Positions 15,829 to 25,800 of a DNA stretch of 64,000 nt are shown here, one piece after another. The translations under genes and the position numbers were made by a program. The notes beneath the pieces are model-generated. The model saw only the letters and a list, made by a program, of their open reading frames with translations, was not told where the DNA came from and did no database searches. The DNA is from Pseudobutyrivibrio sp. 49 (GTDB taxonomy: Bacteria; Bacillota; Clostridia; Lachnospirales; Lachnospiraceae). How positions within the stretch are numbered: position 1 is the stretch's first letter; the number at the start of each line of letters is the position of its first letter. Location of the stretch: positions 1 through 64,000 of the forward strand of contig NZ_FNDP01000010.1 in the NCBI RefSeq assembly GCF_900100545.1, written 5' to 3'.

Positions 15829-17184
15829 ATGAACACACATGCACCAATCAAGGATGCCTCTACGCTAGGTATTCCGAAAATGCTCATCTTAGGTCTTCAA
15901 CATTTATTTGCAATGTTTGGAGCCACTATTTTAGTTCCAATTCTCGTCAATAATTATTTCAATGGCGAAGGTCTTTCAATTCAGGTTACTTTATTTTTCG
16001 CAGGTGTCGGCACCTTATTTTTCCATTTATGTTCTAAATTAAAAGTTCCAGCTTTCCTTGGTTCCTCATTCGCTTTTCTCGGAGGATTTCACACAGTTGC
16101 TAATTTAAATACAGGTATTTTCAAAAATATGACTATGGGCGAAAAGCTTCCATATGCATGCGGCGGTATTGTTGTTGCCGGAGCTCTTTACCTTTTTCTT
16201 GCACTTATCATCAAGCTTGTTGGTATCAACAAAGTTATGAAGTATCTTCCACCAGTTGTTACTGGTCCTATCATCATTTGCATTGGTCTTTCACTTGCAC
16301 CATCAGCAATCACTAATGCATCTTCAAATTGGCTTCTTGCCATCATCGCACTTTCAGTAGTAATCATCTTTAACATCTGGGGAAAGGGATTATTTAAGAT
16401 TCTTCCTATTCTCATGGGTGTAGTAATTTCATATGTATGCGCTCTTATCTTCAACGCACTTGGTATGACAAATGCAGACGGCAGTGCAATCCTTGATTTC
16501 ACAGCTGTTAATGAGGCAGCCTGGGTTGGTCTCCCAGATTTCTTCATCTGCAAGTTCAATATCTCAGCAATTCTTGTTATGGCACCAATCGCCATTGCAA
16601 CAATGATGGAGCACATCGGAGATATGTCAGCAATCTCAGCTACAGTTGGAGAGGATCTTGTTACTGATCCAGGTCTTCACCGTACACTTGTAGGTGATGG
16701 TCTTGCTACAGCTCTTTCAGCATTCTTTGGTGGTCCAGCTAACACTACTTATGGTGAGAACACAGGAGTTCTTGAGCTTTCAAAGGTTCACGATCCAAAG
16801 GTTATCAGAATTGCAGCAGTTTACGCTATTGTACTTTCATTTATTCCTAAGATGGCCGACATCATCGGCACAATGCCTAGCGCAATCGTAGGTGGAATAA
16901 GCTTCATGCTTTATGGTATGATTAGTGCAATAGGAATTAGAAATGTGGTTGAGAATCATGTTGATTTCACACATTCAAGAAACCTTATTATTGCAGCAGT
17001 TATCTTAGTTTGCGGTCTTGGTTTCTCTGATGGACTTACCTTCACAGTAGGTTCTACAGACATCACACTTACAAGTTTAGCAATAGCTGCAATCGCAGGT
17101 GTAGTTCTCAATGCGATTATCCCAGGAAGAGATTACGAGTATGGTAATCCTGAGAGATATCGTTTTGATAAAGAGGGATGGTAA
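15829..17184 (+). CDS. uraA: Uracil permease (nucleobase:cation symporter 2 family)
   Basis: 451 residues, about 14 membrane segments. Family marks: L-G-L-Q-H-L-F-A-M-F-G-A-T-I-L-V-P near the N-terminus, then M-M-E-H-I-G-D near 265, and G-P-A-N-T-T-Y-G-E-N in the second half, where substrate-binding glutamates lie in UraA. It imports uracil with protons. The ribosome binding site GGGAGGAAATGT is good. The gene is followed 64 bp later by uracil phosphoribosyltransferase, so import and salvage are coupled. The 91-nt gap before it contains an imperfect inverted repeat (ATTAATCAGG/GGTTAAT) but no PyrR-type leader that I can recognise. Confidence 0.93.
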   Translation: MNTHAPIKDASTLGIPKMLILGLQHLFAMFGATILVPILVNNYFNGEGLSIQVTLFFAGVGTLFFHLCSKLKVPAFLGSSFAFLGGFHTVANLNTGIFKNMTMGEKLPYACGGIVVAGALYLFLALIIKLVGINKVMKYLPPVVTGPIIICIGLSLAPSAITNASSNWLLAIIALSVVIIFNIWGKGLFKILPILMGVVISYVCALIFNALGMTNADGSAILDFTAVNEAAWVGLPDFFICKFNISAILVMAPIAIATMMEHIGDMSAISATVGEDLVTDPGLHRTLVGDGLATALSAFFGGPANTTYGENTGVLELSKVHDPKVIRIAAVYAIVLSFIPKMADIIGTMPSAIVGGISFMLYGMISAIGIRNVVENHVDFTHSRNLIIAAVILVCGLGFSDGLTFTVGSTDITLTSLAIAAIAGVVLNAIIPGRDYEYGNPERYRFDKEGW

Positions 17185-17248
17185 AGGCATATTTAAATGG
17201 CCCGAATCACCTTGTTAATAAAAGAAATTTTAGGAGGAAATTATTCTA

Positions 17249-17887
17249 ATGGAAAAGTTAGATAACGTAGTAGAGTTAACACATCCTTTACTTCAGCACA
17301 AAATTACAATGCTTAGAGACAAGAACACAGGTACAGCAGAGTTCCGTGCACTTGTAGAAGAAATAGCTATGCTTGAGGCTTTTGAGGCTCTCAACGATTT
17401 ACAGACAGTAGAAATCGAGTGCGAAACACCAATCGAGAAGTGCATGGCACCAGTTATCGCTGGTCGTAAGATGGCAATCGTGCCAATCCTTCGTGCAGGT
17501 CTTGGAATGGTTAATGGTATCCAGCGTCTTGTACCAACAGCTAAGATTGGTCACATCGGTATGTATCGTGACGAGGAGACACACGAGCCACACGAGTACT
17601 ACTGCAAGCTTCCTAGCCCAATCGAGGAGCGTCTCATTGTTGTTACAGATCCAATGCTTGCTACAGGTGGTTCTGCTATCGATGCAATCAACCTCATCAA
17701 GCAGCACGGTGGAAAGCGCATTAAGTTCATGGCTATCATCGGTGCTCCAGAGGGAGTTCGTGCTCTTCACGAGGCTCACCCAGATGTACAGATTTACATC
17801 GGACACATTGATCGCGAGCTTAATTCAGATGCTTACATTTGCCCAGGTCTTGGCGATGCAGGCGACAGAATCTTTGGTACAAAATAA
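17249..17887 (+). CDS. upp: Uracil phosphoribosyltransferase
   Basis: 212 residues, the usual length. It makes UMP from uracil and PRPP. The PRPP-binding motif is [11 protein letters not shown] (about 129-139) and the uracil-binding end is [17 protein letters not shown]. An AGGAGG ribosome binding site precedes the ATG. With uraA directly upstream it forms a pyrimidine salvage pair. Confidence 0.96.
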   Translation: MEKLDNVVELTHPLLQHKITMLRDKNTGTAEFRALVEEIAMLEAFEALNDLQTVEIECETPIEKCMAPVIAGRKMAIVPILRAGLGMVNGIQRLVPTAKIGHIGMYRDEETHEPHEYYCKLPSPIEERLIVVTDPMLATGGSAIDAINLIKQHGGKRIKFMAIIGAPEGVRALHEAHPDVQIYIGHIDRELNSDAYICPGLGDAGDRIFGTK

Positions 17888-17902
17888 TCAAGTCTTGCAT
17901 TT

Positions 17903-17950
17903 CCCTCTTATCGTGATACTCTTATGTCTAGGGTATAAATGATAAGGGGG
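17903..17950 (+). promoter_or_regulatory. Hairpin covering the ribosome binding site of the MFS gene
   Basis: CCCTCTTATC (17903-17912) can pair with GATAAGGGGG (17941-17950), a 10-bp stem with one G-T pair; ATAC/GTAT may pair inside the loop. The 3' arm is the ribosome binding site of the gene at 17959. There is no T-run, so it is not a plain terminator. Confidence 0.55.
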
Positions 17951-17958
17951 AATTTTAT

Positions 17959-19356
17959 ATGGGAAATAATACTCTTGAGAAGGAGGCCAAGGAGTTAGTG
18001 CGCCTTAGAAAGGCTGCCAGTGCATCTAAGCCTGCTTACTATCTTGGTATGATAATGGTGGTTCTTACTATTATCTACATCGTTGATGAGGTTACATCTA
18101 ACATCAATTCGGCTATGCAGCCATACATTATTTTTGATTTATTCAAAATATCATCCAGGGACGTTAATTCAACAGAATATAAGGAGTCGCTAAACTACGT
18201 GGCAAGTTGGAATTTACTGTCAAACCTATTCCTGATAATAGCGCCTTTTTATAAGGCTCTGTCCGATCGCTATGGAAGAAGATTATTTCTTATGATTAAC
18301 ACCATAGGTATGGGTCTAGGTATGCTTGTTGTTATGACTTCAACAAGTGTTCTTCAATACATAATAGGTATGCTTTTCATGCTGTTTTTCACACCAAATG
18401 ATATGCAGGTTCTTTATATTATGGAGACAGCACCAAAGGAGAAACGTGCCACCTACAGCTTTGTAGCTAAGGGCATAGCCCTTATTTCAGTGTCATCTAT
18501 TGGTGTTCTTTCGAAAGTTTTTTTGAATGATGGAGTCTCATCAAGTTGGAAATATGTATATGCCATACCTGTTGTAGTGGCATTAGTGGTAGGAATTTTA
18601 TCAGTGGTTTTTGTTAAAGAAACACCTGTGTTCTTAGAACAAAGAATATTTTATCTTTCTTTAACTGAAGAAGAGAAGGAAAGACGCCGCCAGACAGAAA
18701 AGGAAAACAATACCTCCAGCCAAGGTGGAGTTTTTAATGCAGTTAAGTTTATATTTACAAACAAGCAATTGAGATGGATTTTAATCGCAGGATTTTTATT
18801 CTTTGCAACAACCTTCTACACATCCTACTATGCAACAGTTTTAGAGGGAGCCATGACAACGCAGATGGTGTCATTGGCACTTTTGATATATCCATTCTGC
18901 AATGGAATTGTTACTATACTGAGCGGTCTTTTCTCGGACAAATTAGGAAGAAAAAGAGTATGCCTTTTACTTGGAACAATAGCTTTAGGGGGACTTTTAA
19001 TTTTTGTATTAGCATGTAGACTAGGCTGGGGTCCAATTACAGCAGGAGTAGCTTATGGTTGTTCTATAGGTGGCCTTTGGTCCATGTCAGATACACTGAT
19101 TCTTACAATGCCTGCAGAATCATCTCCATCAAGCATGCGTTCATCTGTTATGGGTACCATATCAGTCCTTATTGGAGCCGGCATGTTTATAGGACAGATT
19201 GCATTTATTATAGGTCAAAAGTTTATTCCTATTGATGTGCTATTCTTAGTAATCTGTGTTCCGTTTATGGCATTATCACTTATAATATTAATGACCAAGG
19301 TTAAAGAGACCAAGTTCGTTAATCTGGATCAGGTTACAGTGGATACATTTAAATAG
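17959..19356 (+). CDS. Major facilitator superfamily transporter
   Basis: 465 residues, about 12 membrane segments in two halves with a charged central loop (about 220-250, E-E-E-K-E-R-R-R-Q-T-E-K). The loop between helices 2 and 3 has the MFS motif D-R-Y-G-R-R, and the second half has D-K-L-G-R-K-R-V. Substrate cannot be inferred. The upstream hairpin could hide its ribosome binding site and give control at translation. It lies 71 bp after upp, but nothing in the protein points to nucleobases. Confidence 0.85.
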   Translation: MGNNTLEKEAKELVRLRKAASASKPAYYLGMIMVVLTIIYIVDEVTSNINSAMQPYIIFDLFKISSRDVNSTEYKESLNYVASWNLLSNLFLIIAPFYKALSDRYGRRLFLMINTIGMGLGMLVVMTSTSVLQYIIGMLFMLFFTPNDMQVLYIMETAPKEKRATYSFVAKGIALISVSSIGVLSKVFLNDGVSSSWKYVYAIPVVVALVVGILSVVFVKETPVFLEQRIFYLSLTEEEKERRRQTEKENNTSSQGGVFNAVKFIFTNKQLRWILIAGFLFFATTFYTSYYATVLEGAMTTQMVSLALLIYPFCNGIVTILSGLFSDKLGRKRVCLLLGTIALGGLLIFVLACRLGWGPITAGVAYGCSIGGLWSMSDTLILTMPAESSPSSMRSSVMGTISVLIGAGMFIGQIAFIIGQKFIPIDVLFLVICVPFMALSLIILMTKVKETKFVNLDQVTVDTFK

Positions 19357-19382
19357 ATTTAAATAAATAGAGGTGGGGTTTT

Positions 19383-20288
19383 GTGAAGATTTTATTGATT
19401 ATTTTTATTGTGTTATTTGTGATTTTACTAGTTTTAGTGGTGTTTTCTGTTGGCCTACTAAGGTTCGTTACTTTGCCTAAAAATCGTGTGCCAGTTGATA
19501 AGGCACCTGAGATAGAAAAAAGCAAGGATTTGTGGGGACCATATGATTCATATGAAAAGGTCGAAATGAACTTCACAATGGATGATGGATATCTTATTCA
19601 TGGCACATACATCCCATCAGGAGATGATAACAAGTTTGTAATTATCACCCATGGCTATACCTACAATCGATTGGGTGGAGTTAAGTATTTAAACATTTTC
19701 CATGAGCTTGGCTACAATGCTTATATATACGACATTAGACATCATGGTGACAATGCAGATTGCTATTGCTCAATGGGATATAAAGAGAGCAGGGATATTG
19801 TTAATATAGCCAGACTTCTCAGGGAAAAGTTTGGTCGTGAGATAAGCATAGGTTTACATGGGGAAAGTTTAGGCGCAGCCAGTTCGATACTTGCACTTGG
19901 TTTGGATGAATGTTTTGAGTTTTGTGTTGCCGATTGCCCTTTTACAGACCTTTCAGTGTTACTAGAAGATTTGGGGTGGAGCTGGTTTCATATTCCAAAG
20001 CCTTTATCGCATTTGGCATCTATAGCAAGTCAGATAGTACATGGTTATCGTTTGGATAGAATCAGACCAATTGATTCATTTAAGAAAAATACTACCACAG
20101 CGGTTTGCTTTATTCATGGAGCTGATGATAAGTTTATTTTACCTAAACATAGCAAAGCAGGATACGAAGCCTGCCAGCAGTACAAGGAAATTCATCTGAT
20201 TTCAGGGGCAGGCCATGCAGAAAGCTACTTGTATGCAAGGCAGGAGTATCACAACATAGTAAGCAAGTTTTTGGAGGCTATATATTAG
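19383..20288 (+). CDS. Alpha/beta hydrolase, membrane-anchored
   Basis: 301 residues from GTG 19383, preceded by AGAGGTGGGG. An N-terminal membrane helix (about 3-24) anchors it, with the catalytic part probably outside. The nucleophile is Ser162 in H-G-E-S-L-G; an oxyanion H-G motif lies at 90-91; the acid is an Asp in H-G-A-D-D-K-F (about 250) and the base the His in G-A-G-H-A-E-S (about 277). It resembles the YqkD/peptidase S9-like bacterial hydrolases. The substrate is unknown. The stop codon lies inside the terminator hairpin. Confidence 0.85.
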   Translation: MKILLIIFIVLFVILLVLVVFSVGLLRFVTLPKNRVPVDKAPEIEKSKDLWGPYDSYEKVEMNFTMDDGYLIHGTYIPSGDDNKFVIITHGYTYNRLGGVKYLNIFHELGYNAYIYDIRHHGDNADCYCSMGYKESRDIVNIARLLREKFGREISIGLHGESLGAASSILALGLDECFEFCVADCPFTDLSVLLEDLGWSWFHIPKPLSHLASIASQIVHGYRLDRIRPIDSFKKNTTTAVCFIHGADDKFILPKHSKAGYEACQQYKEIHLISGAGHAESYLYARQEYHNIVSKFLEAIY

Positions 20289-20299
20289 CCTCCTTTTTT
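20273..20299 (+). terminator. Terminator overlapping the hydrolase stop codon
   Basis: GGAGGCT/AGCCTCC with a 7-nt loop containing most of the TAG stop, then six T residues. A second weaker stem (CCC-GTT/AAC-GGG plus six T residues) follows at 20311-20333. Confidence 0.85.
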
Positions 20300-20361
20300 A
20301 CACTCTAGAGCCCTGTTAGTGAACGGGTTTTTTAATTTTTTGTGAAATGATTTACGTAAGA

Positions 20362-20390
20362 TTGCAATAGTTTTCTGACAATTTTATAAT
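20362..20390 (+). promoter_or_regulatory. Promoter of the cyclic-nucleotide-binding protein gene
   Basis: TTGCAA (20362-20367), 17 bp, TATAAT (20385-20390). A second TATAAT lies at 20411-20416 without a good -35. Confidence 0.55.
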
Positions 20391-20437
20391 TAAGCTATGA
20401 AATATTGGGGTATAATGCACACCTTAAGGAGAAAAGA

Positions 20438-22714
20438 TTGGAATCTATTAATGTTGCGCAGGGGAAAAAGTTAATTAATGAAGGCGATCCTGTAGATAGC
20501 ATGTATGTAATTGTGACAGGCACTATTGAGCAGGTGTGGAAGGACCAGCATTTGACACTGGGGCCAGGTACAATTGCGGGCCTTTCTGATGCGCTGAATG
20601 TTTCTTATGAGGCAGATTATACTGTGGCAGAGGATGCTATGGTAATTAAATGTCCATACAAGAACATGAATGATTTCGATGCTATTTTTGAGGCGCAGCC
20701 GGTGTATATATTTGGTTTCTCAAAGGGCGCATTTCGTCAGTGCCGTGATGTTTTCAAGATTTACGATGACAGAAAAAAACAGGTTGATGATTTCTATAGC
20801 TATTGCCGAGGAATCAATAACGAATATAAGAAGCAGTGCAGAACCATTGGTGCAGAAATCCAGGAAATTCCAATGTTGGAAGAAATAGAACCGCTGGATT
20901 TAAAGGATGAAATTCTTAAGTGGGAGCATGACTACATCGATAGCCTGAATTCCGTTGATAATAAAGAAATTGAAAATATTTATGGAAGCCGCAATGAGAT
21001 TGCTACAGGTGTTATTGGAATCAGCTGCGGCTATATGAAGCGTGCCATCGAGTGTATCGAGACAATGGGCTTTTATTTGGAGGAATTTTCATCAATTCTT
21101 CTTTCACCAGACAAAGGGGATATGTTTGAGCTAATCTTTAATCTTCAGATATATGCTGCTCAGCATGGAGCAAAGCAGGATGACATAAAGAAGCTAATGA
21201 AGATGCTCTATAAGTTCATGTCCCAGTCAGGTCTTTATGACAAAGCTTTGATAAAAGAGCGCTGGACAGAGTATGATAGTCATGACTTTGCCGCTACAGC
21301 TGCAAACTTCGATGAGGCTAAGATGATGAAGCAGGCTGAATTTACTCAGACCTTTGAGCATATATGTGAATTTGCTGAGATTGATGAGGATAAGACTGCT
21401 GAGTATAAAGAGCAAATTGCTGAATACCTTGCCCTTTCAGATAGAGAAGGAAAAGAGGATAACGAGCGTAAGGTTCGTAAGAAAGCTGTGGATCTATTCT
21501 ATGAGATTTACAAGAAAACCTTCTTTAGAGCTTTGGAGTTCGAAGCATACGGTGGAGAGCTTGATACCATCATAAAGATGTTCCTAAATATGGGATATAT
21601 TGAATATGATGCTGTTGGTGATGACCTAACTAATGAGTTGGCCGACATCATGGATAGAATGGAAACGCTGTGTCAGGGAGAGCATGTATTCACAATCTAT
21701 ACCTGGCTTAGAGCTGTTTACGCTGGTGAGCGTGAGCCTAGTAGAAACGAGCTGGATCTTGATTATAGAGGCTTCGTTCTTGAGGAACGTAAGGCTGGAA
21801 ATATTTCCGAAGCAGATATGCCAAATTGGATGAACGACCAGGAGCAGAAGGTAAAATTCGAGATGGACAATTTTTTCATTTCTGCAAACAGAACTACTTC
21901 TGGAAAGATGTCATCATTCTGTCCAATTCTTACCAAGGAAGATTTTGGAGGAGATGTTATGAAAACACTTCTGACAAAGGCAAAGCTTGAAGAGGCTATG
22001 GGCAAGATTGAAGAAGTGGATTATGGCATTTTCCTTCGCGAAGGATTTTTCACAGATATGGAGGCTGGAGTTAAGAGTGAATCCTACTTGAAGCGTGTCC
22101 AGCCGGATATTGTGCTACTTCCAAACTGTGGAATGCGTGCTATGATGTGGCAGGAGTGCGGTGGTATTAAGGTGGATTCACCAGGACGATTCGTATTTCC
22201 GATGTTCACTTTCGATGATTTGGATAAGCTGATGATATATTGCTGTGGTGCTTTCCGTTGGGAGATTTGCAGAAAAGAGCAGGGCTCTCGTTGGAACGAT
22301 ATTGGTTCAGAGTGTCTTACTTCAGATTTCTACGATTACTTCACTTTCTATCGAAAAAACAAGGAATTGTCGGCTGAGAATAAAGAGAAGGTAAAAACAT
22401 TGCTTAAATCTTCACGTAATAATATGCGTGAGGCTTTCACAAAGCAGTACACCATTTGGATTAACTTCGAAGCCCAGGGCAGTATCCGCTTGAATAAGGC
22501 GGAGCGAAATATCCTGAACAAGCATTGTACCTTCGCAAAAGCGTATCGTTCAAAGGTAGCAAATCATCCAATGTACGAACAGGTTATTTCCCGGCATGAG
22601 ATAAAATGCAGCCAGGCGTATAACCATTTGAAAACCATGATAGATAAGGTGGAAAAGAACGAAGGAGAGGTTCCTGATGAGGTGCGTCAGGGATTAGAAT
22701 ATTTGAAAATGTAA
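20438..22714 (+). CDS. Large protein with N-terminal cyclic-nucleotide-binding domain
   Basis: 758 residues from TTG 20438, chosen because AAGGAGA lies 5 nt upstream; a TTG at 20405 has no ribosome binding site. Residues about 1-110 fold like a cNMP-binding (CRP-type) jelly roll: I-N-E-G-D-P-V-D-S-M-Y-V-I-V-T-G-T-I near the start and a G-P-G-T-I-A-G-L turn. The typical P-G-E-x-x-x-R-A-A-V phosphate loop is not clear, so ligand binding is uncertain. There is no helix-turn-helix. The remaining 640 residues are mostly soluble and helical, with cysteine pairs late in the protein (Y-C-C-G-A-F). I do not recognise this part. It stands alone between two terminators. Confidence 0.7.
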   Translation: MESINVAQGKKLINEGDPVDSMYVIVTGTIEQVWKDQHLTLGPGTIAGLSDALNVSYEADYTVAEDAMVIKCPYKNMNDFDAIFEAQPVYIFGFSKGAFRQCRDVFKIYDDRKKQVDDFYSYCRGINNEYKKQCRTIGAEIQEIPMLEEIEPLDLKDEILKWEHDYIDSLNSVDNKEIENIYGSRNEIATGVIGISCGYMKRAIECIETMGFYLEEFSSILLSPDKGDMFELIFNLQIYAAQHGAKQDDIKKLMKMLYKFMSQSGLYDKALIKERWTEYDSHDFAATAANFDEAKMMKQAEFTQTFEHICEFAEIDEDKTAEYKEQIAEYLALSDREGKEDNERKVRKKAVDLFYEIYKKTFFRALEFEAYGGELDTIIKMFLNMGYIEYDAVGDDLTNELADIMDRMETLCQGEHVFTIYTWLRAVYAGEREPSRNELDLDYRGFVLEERKAGNISEADMPNWMNDQEQKVKFEMDNFFISANRTTSGKMSSFCPILTKEDFGGDVMKTLLTKAKLEEAMGKIEEVDYGIFLREGFFTDMEAGVKSESYLKRVQPDIVLLPNCGMRAMMWQECGGIKVDSPGRFVFPMFTFDDLDKLMIYCCGAFRWEICRKEQGSRWNDIGSECLTSDFYDYFTFYRKNKELSAENKEKVKTLLKSSRNNMREAFTKQYTIWINFEAQGSIRLNKAERNILNKHCTFAKAYRSKVANHPMYEQVISRHEIKCSQAYNHLKTMIDKVEKNEGEVPDEVRQGLEYLKM

Positions 22715-22721
22715 TGCGATT

Positions 22722-22753
22722 ATGGCAGGTCCGATGGACCTGCCATTTGTTTG
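22722..22753 (+). terminator. Terminator after the cNMP-binding protein gene
   Basis: Perfect 11-bp stem (ATGGCAGGTCC/GGACCTGCCAT) with a GAT loop, followed by TTGTTTG. Confidence 0.75.
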
Positions 22754-22813
22754 ACCACAGTATTATAGAATGATAAACTAATTGGGCAAAAATTAAGTTA
22801 TGGAGTTTAATGT

Positions 22814-25800
22814 ATGAAAACAAAGATTAAAATGCGAGCAGTATCCTGCTTGCTTCTTGTTTCATTACTTTGTAGTGATAGTATCGTTTCCATTGCTACA
22901 GAAACTGCAGATATATCGCAGGAAGAAACAACAGAAGTTACGCAAGAAGCTCTACAAGACAATTCTAATGACAGTTCAGAAGAAATTTCTAAAGAAAAAT
23001 CAGACGATAATTCAAAGGATATTTCCCAGGAAGAATCTACAGAGGAATTAGAAGATAATTCATCTGAAAACTCAAAGAAGGAATTAGAAGAATCCACAGA
23101 AAAAATCGATATTCCAGAATTTGAGGAGAAAGCTGAATCAAAGGAGAGTTTGGTAAAGGATGATTCCGAAGAAGAAAACCAAGACGAATCCAAGGAAGAT
23201 TCAGAGGAAGAAGATCAAGAGGAATTAGATGAAGAGGAGCTAAAGGAAAAAGAGCTAGAAGAAGAGGAAGAAACCTCAGAACTTATTACAGGCTTTGACG
23301 AACTTGAGCCTATAGAAACAGAGTATAAGCTGGCTTTCTTCAGCCTTAAAAAGAAGTTTCCAAAGAGTCTTGTGGCCTACACAGAAGGCGATGAGATAGA
23401 TATAGAAATCTCAAAATGGGAGCCGGTTACTGATTATAATGAGATGCTTGGATCCTATACATTTGCACCTGTTATTGATGGTGATTATGAAATAGATGAA
23501 GAGGTTTCTATTCCTGAAATTACTGTAAAAGTTAATAATGAAGATATTCCATCTGAGGGAATAGAAAATCCCGAAGTGGAAAGAGATACAGTAGAAGAAG
23601 AGGCTCCAGATAAAAAGGAAAAGACTGGATTATTTGCGTCTTTGTTTCATAAGGTAAGAAGTTTCGCAGGGGAAAAACTTGCTAGATTTTTTGACTGGGA
23701 TGACGAGGAAGACGATTCAGAGGAATCAGAATATGAGGAGTTGGGGTGTCCAGACTGGCCAGAGTATGATGAGAATTTAGATTGCCCGGACTGCCCAGAG
23801 GAAGAGGACCCAGATTGCCCGGACTGTCCAGAGGAAGAAGACCCAGACTGTCCGGATTGTCCAGAGTACGAGGATCCGGACTGCCCGGACTGTCCAGAGG
23901 AAGAGGACCCAGATTGTCCGGATTGTCCAGAGGAAGAGGACCCAGATTGTCCGGATTGTCCATATGTTGAGCATAATGAAAAAGAAATTTACGAGGGTCC
24001 TGAACACGAGCCTCCTGCAGCTTATAATGGTTACGAGCAGGGTAACTTGCCAGCGGTACGAGATCAGGGGGATTATGGTACCTGTTGGGCACACGCAACT
24101 GTTGGGGCTATCGAAACTGATGTTATAAATCGAAACACTTGTGTTGATAGCGGTTTTGATTTATCAGAATTACAGTTAGCATATTACTGTGCTCATTATT
24201 ATGATGATCCTAAGAATTGCCATGATAACGATGTATATACTGTTGGCGAAGGAAGTGATTATCTCCAGGATGGTGGACATGATTCATATATTTATAACGC
24301 AATGTTTAATGGTGTAGGAGCTGTTCCAGAGTCGGTAGTTCCTTATAGCAGGGCAGAAGAGGATGTCGATTCCAAATATGCTATGGACTACAATTGCGTA
24401 AGACTGGAAAGTATTAATCGTATAAAGACAAGCGAAAGAGATAACGTTAAAGATGCTATTTTAAAGCATGGCTCAGTATATACACTTGTCTGCACCAAAG
24501 GCGAGTATTTTAGTTGGATGGAAGATTCCATGTATAACTATAGTGATGGGGAGGATTGTATGCCGGATCATGCGGTTACTATAGTTGGATGGGATGATAA
24601 TTTCCCAGCTGAAAACTTCAAAACCACTGCGCCAGGCGATGGTGCCTGGTTGATTAGAAATAGCTGGGGCCTAAATGATTATGGAATGAATGGTTATTTC
24701 TGGGTATCCTATTACGATAATGGTATTAACTGGACAGGTACTGTTACAGCGTTTACAACTAGTCTTCATCCTTATGACAATACATATTCATATTCATCAT
24801 CTTTGATTTGGGATAACTATTATGTTGATTCAGAGTCGGCAACTGTGACAACAGATTACAAGGTGAATGCAGGAGAAACAATAGAAGCTGTTGCAGCATA
24901 TATAGATAATGCCTATTCGGAAATGGATGTTGAAGTTAAGGCTGCGGGAAAGACTGCAAAGGGGCATTTAGCCAATAAATATAAGGGTGTTTATACCCTT
25001 CATTTAGATAATCCAATTGAGATAAAAAAGGATACTAATGTAACGGTTTCCCTTACTTACACTGACAAGAATAATGGTTGGGTTAGTGTTCCAGTGGAGT
25101 ACAATTACACTCTCACAAGTGAATCCTATAAAATCGATTGCCCAGTTGATCATGGATGCACAATAAATGGCGATGAGTATGAATATGATCCAAGAGTTTT
25201 CCTTTACACAAATAATAATGAGGAATCCTCTGACGAGAAAAAAGCACTTACAGTCAAAGAAGAAAGCATTCGAGGACATAAGGATGATACCTACCAGATT
25301 GTAATGGGTGCAGATTCAGTTGTAGATGATGCTTCAAAGGTTACATGGGAGTCTAGAAATCCAGATGTGGCGGACGTTGATGAAAACGGACTTGTTACCT
25401 TTTATGGGAAAAAGGGAAATACAGCAATAATAGGAACCTACGACAGCTATAGAACCGTATTCTATGCATCGACTGAGCCATACAAGCTAAAGTATGTGTT
25501 TGGTGATGATGTTGAAGTAACTAAGTTGCCAAAATATTATTATCCTGGTGATTCTGAAAATAGCCCTTATTACATAGGTGGAGGCTTTTACAAAAAGGGA
25601 TATACGGTTTACGACTGGTATTTAGATGAGGAATTAACTGAGCCTGTGCCAAATTGTGATTTGGCAGAATTAAGTGGTGATTTGGTTTTATATCCAAAGT
25701 GGGGATATCAGTATGGAGATTTAGCATACTATGCCCCAAATGAGGATTTAAAGAGCTATTCAGATGAATTAATGTATATTGATTATGAGATTAGTATTGA

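Noticed and set aside
22807-23193. Serine-rich minus-strand frame opposite the acidic region of the protease
   Set aside because: It is the complement of GAA/GAT/TCA-rich codons; no start signal, and the plus-strand gene is clearly coding.
23780-23962. Regular repeats that could suggest a CRISPR array
   Set aside because: They are in-frame coding repeats directly adjacent to each other with no spacers and lie inside the protease gene.
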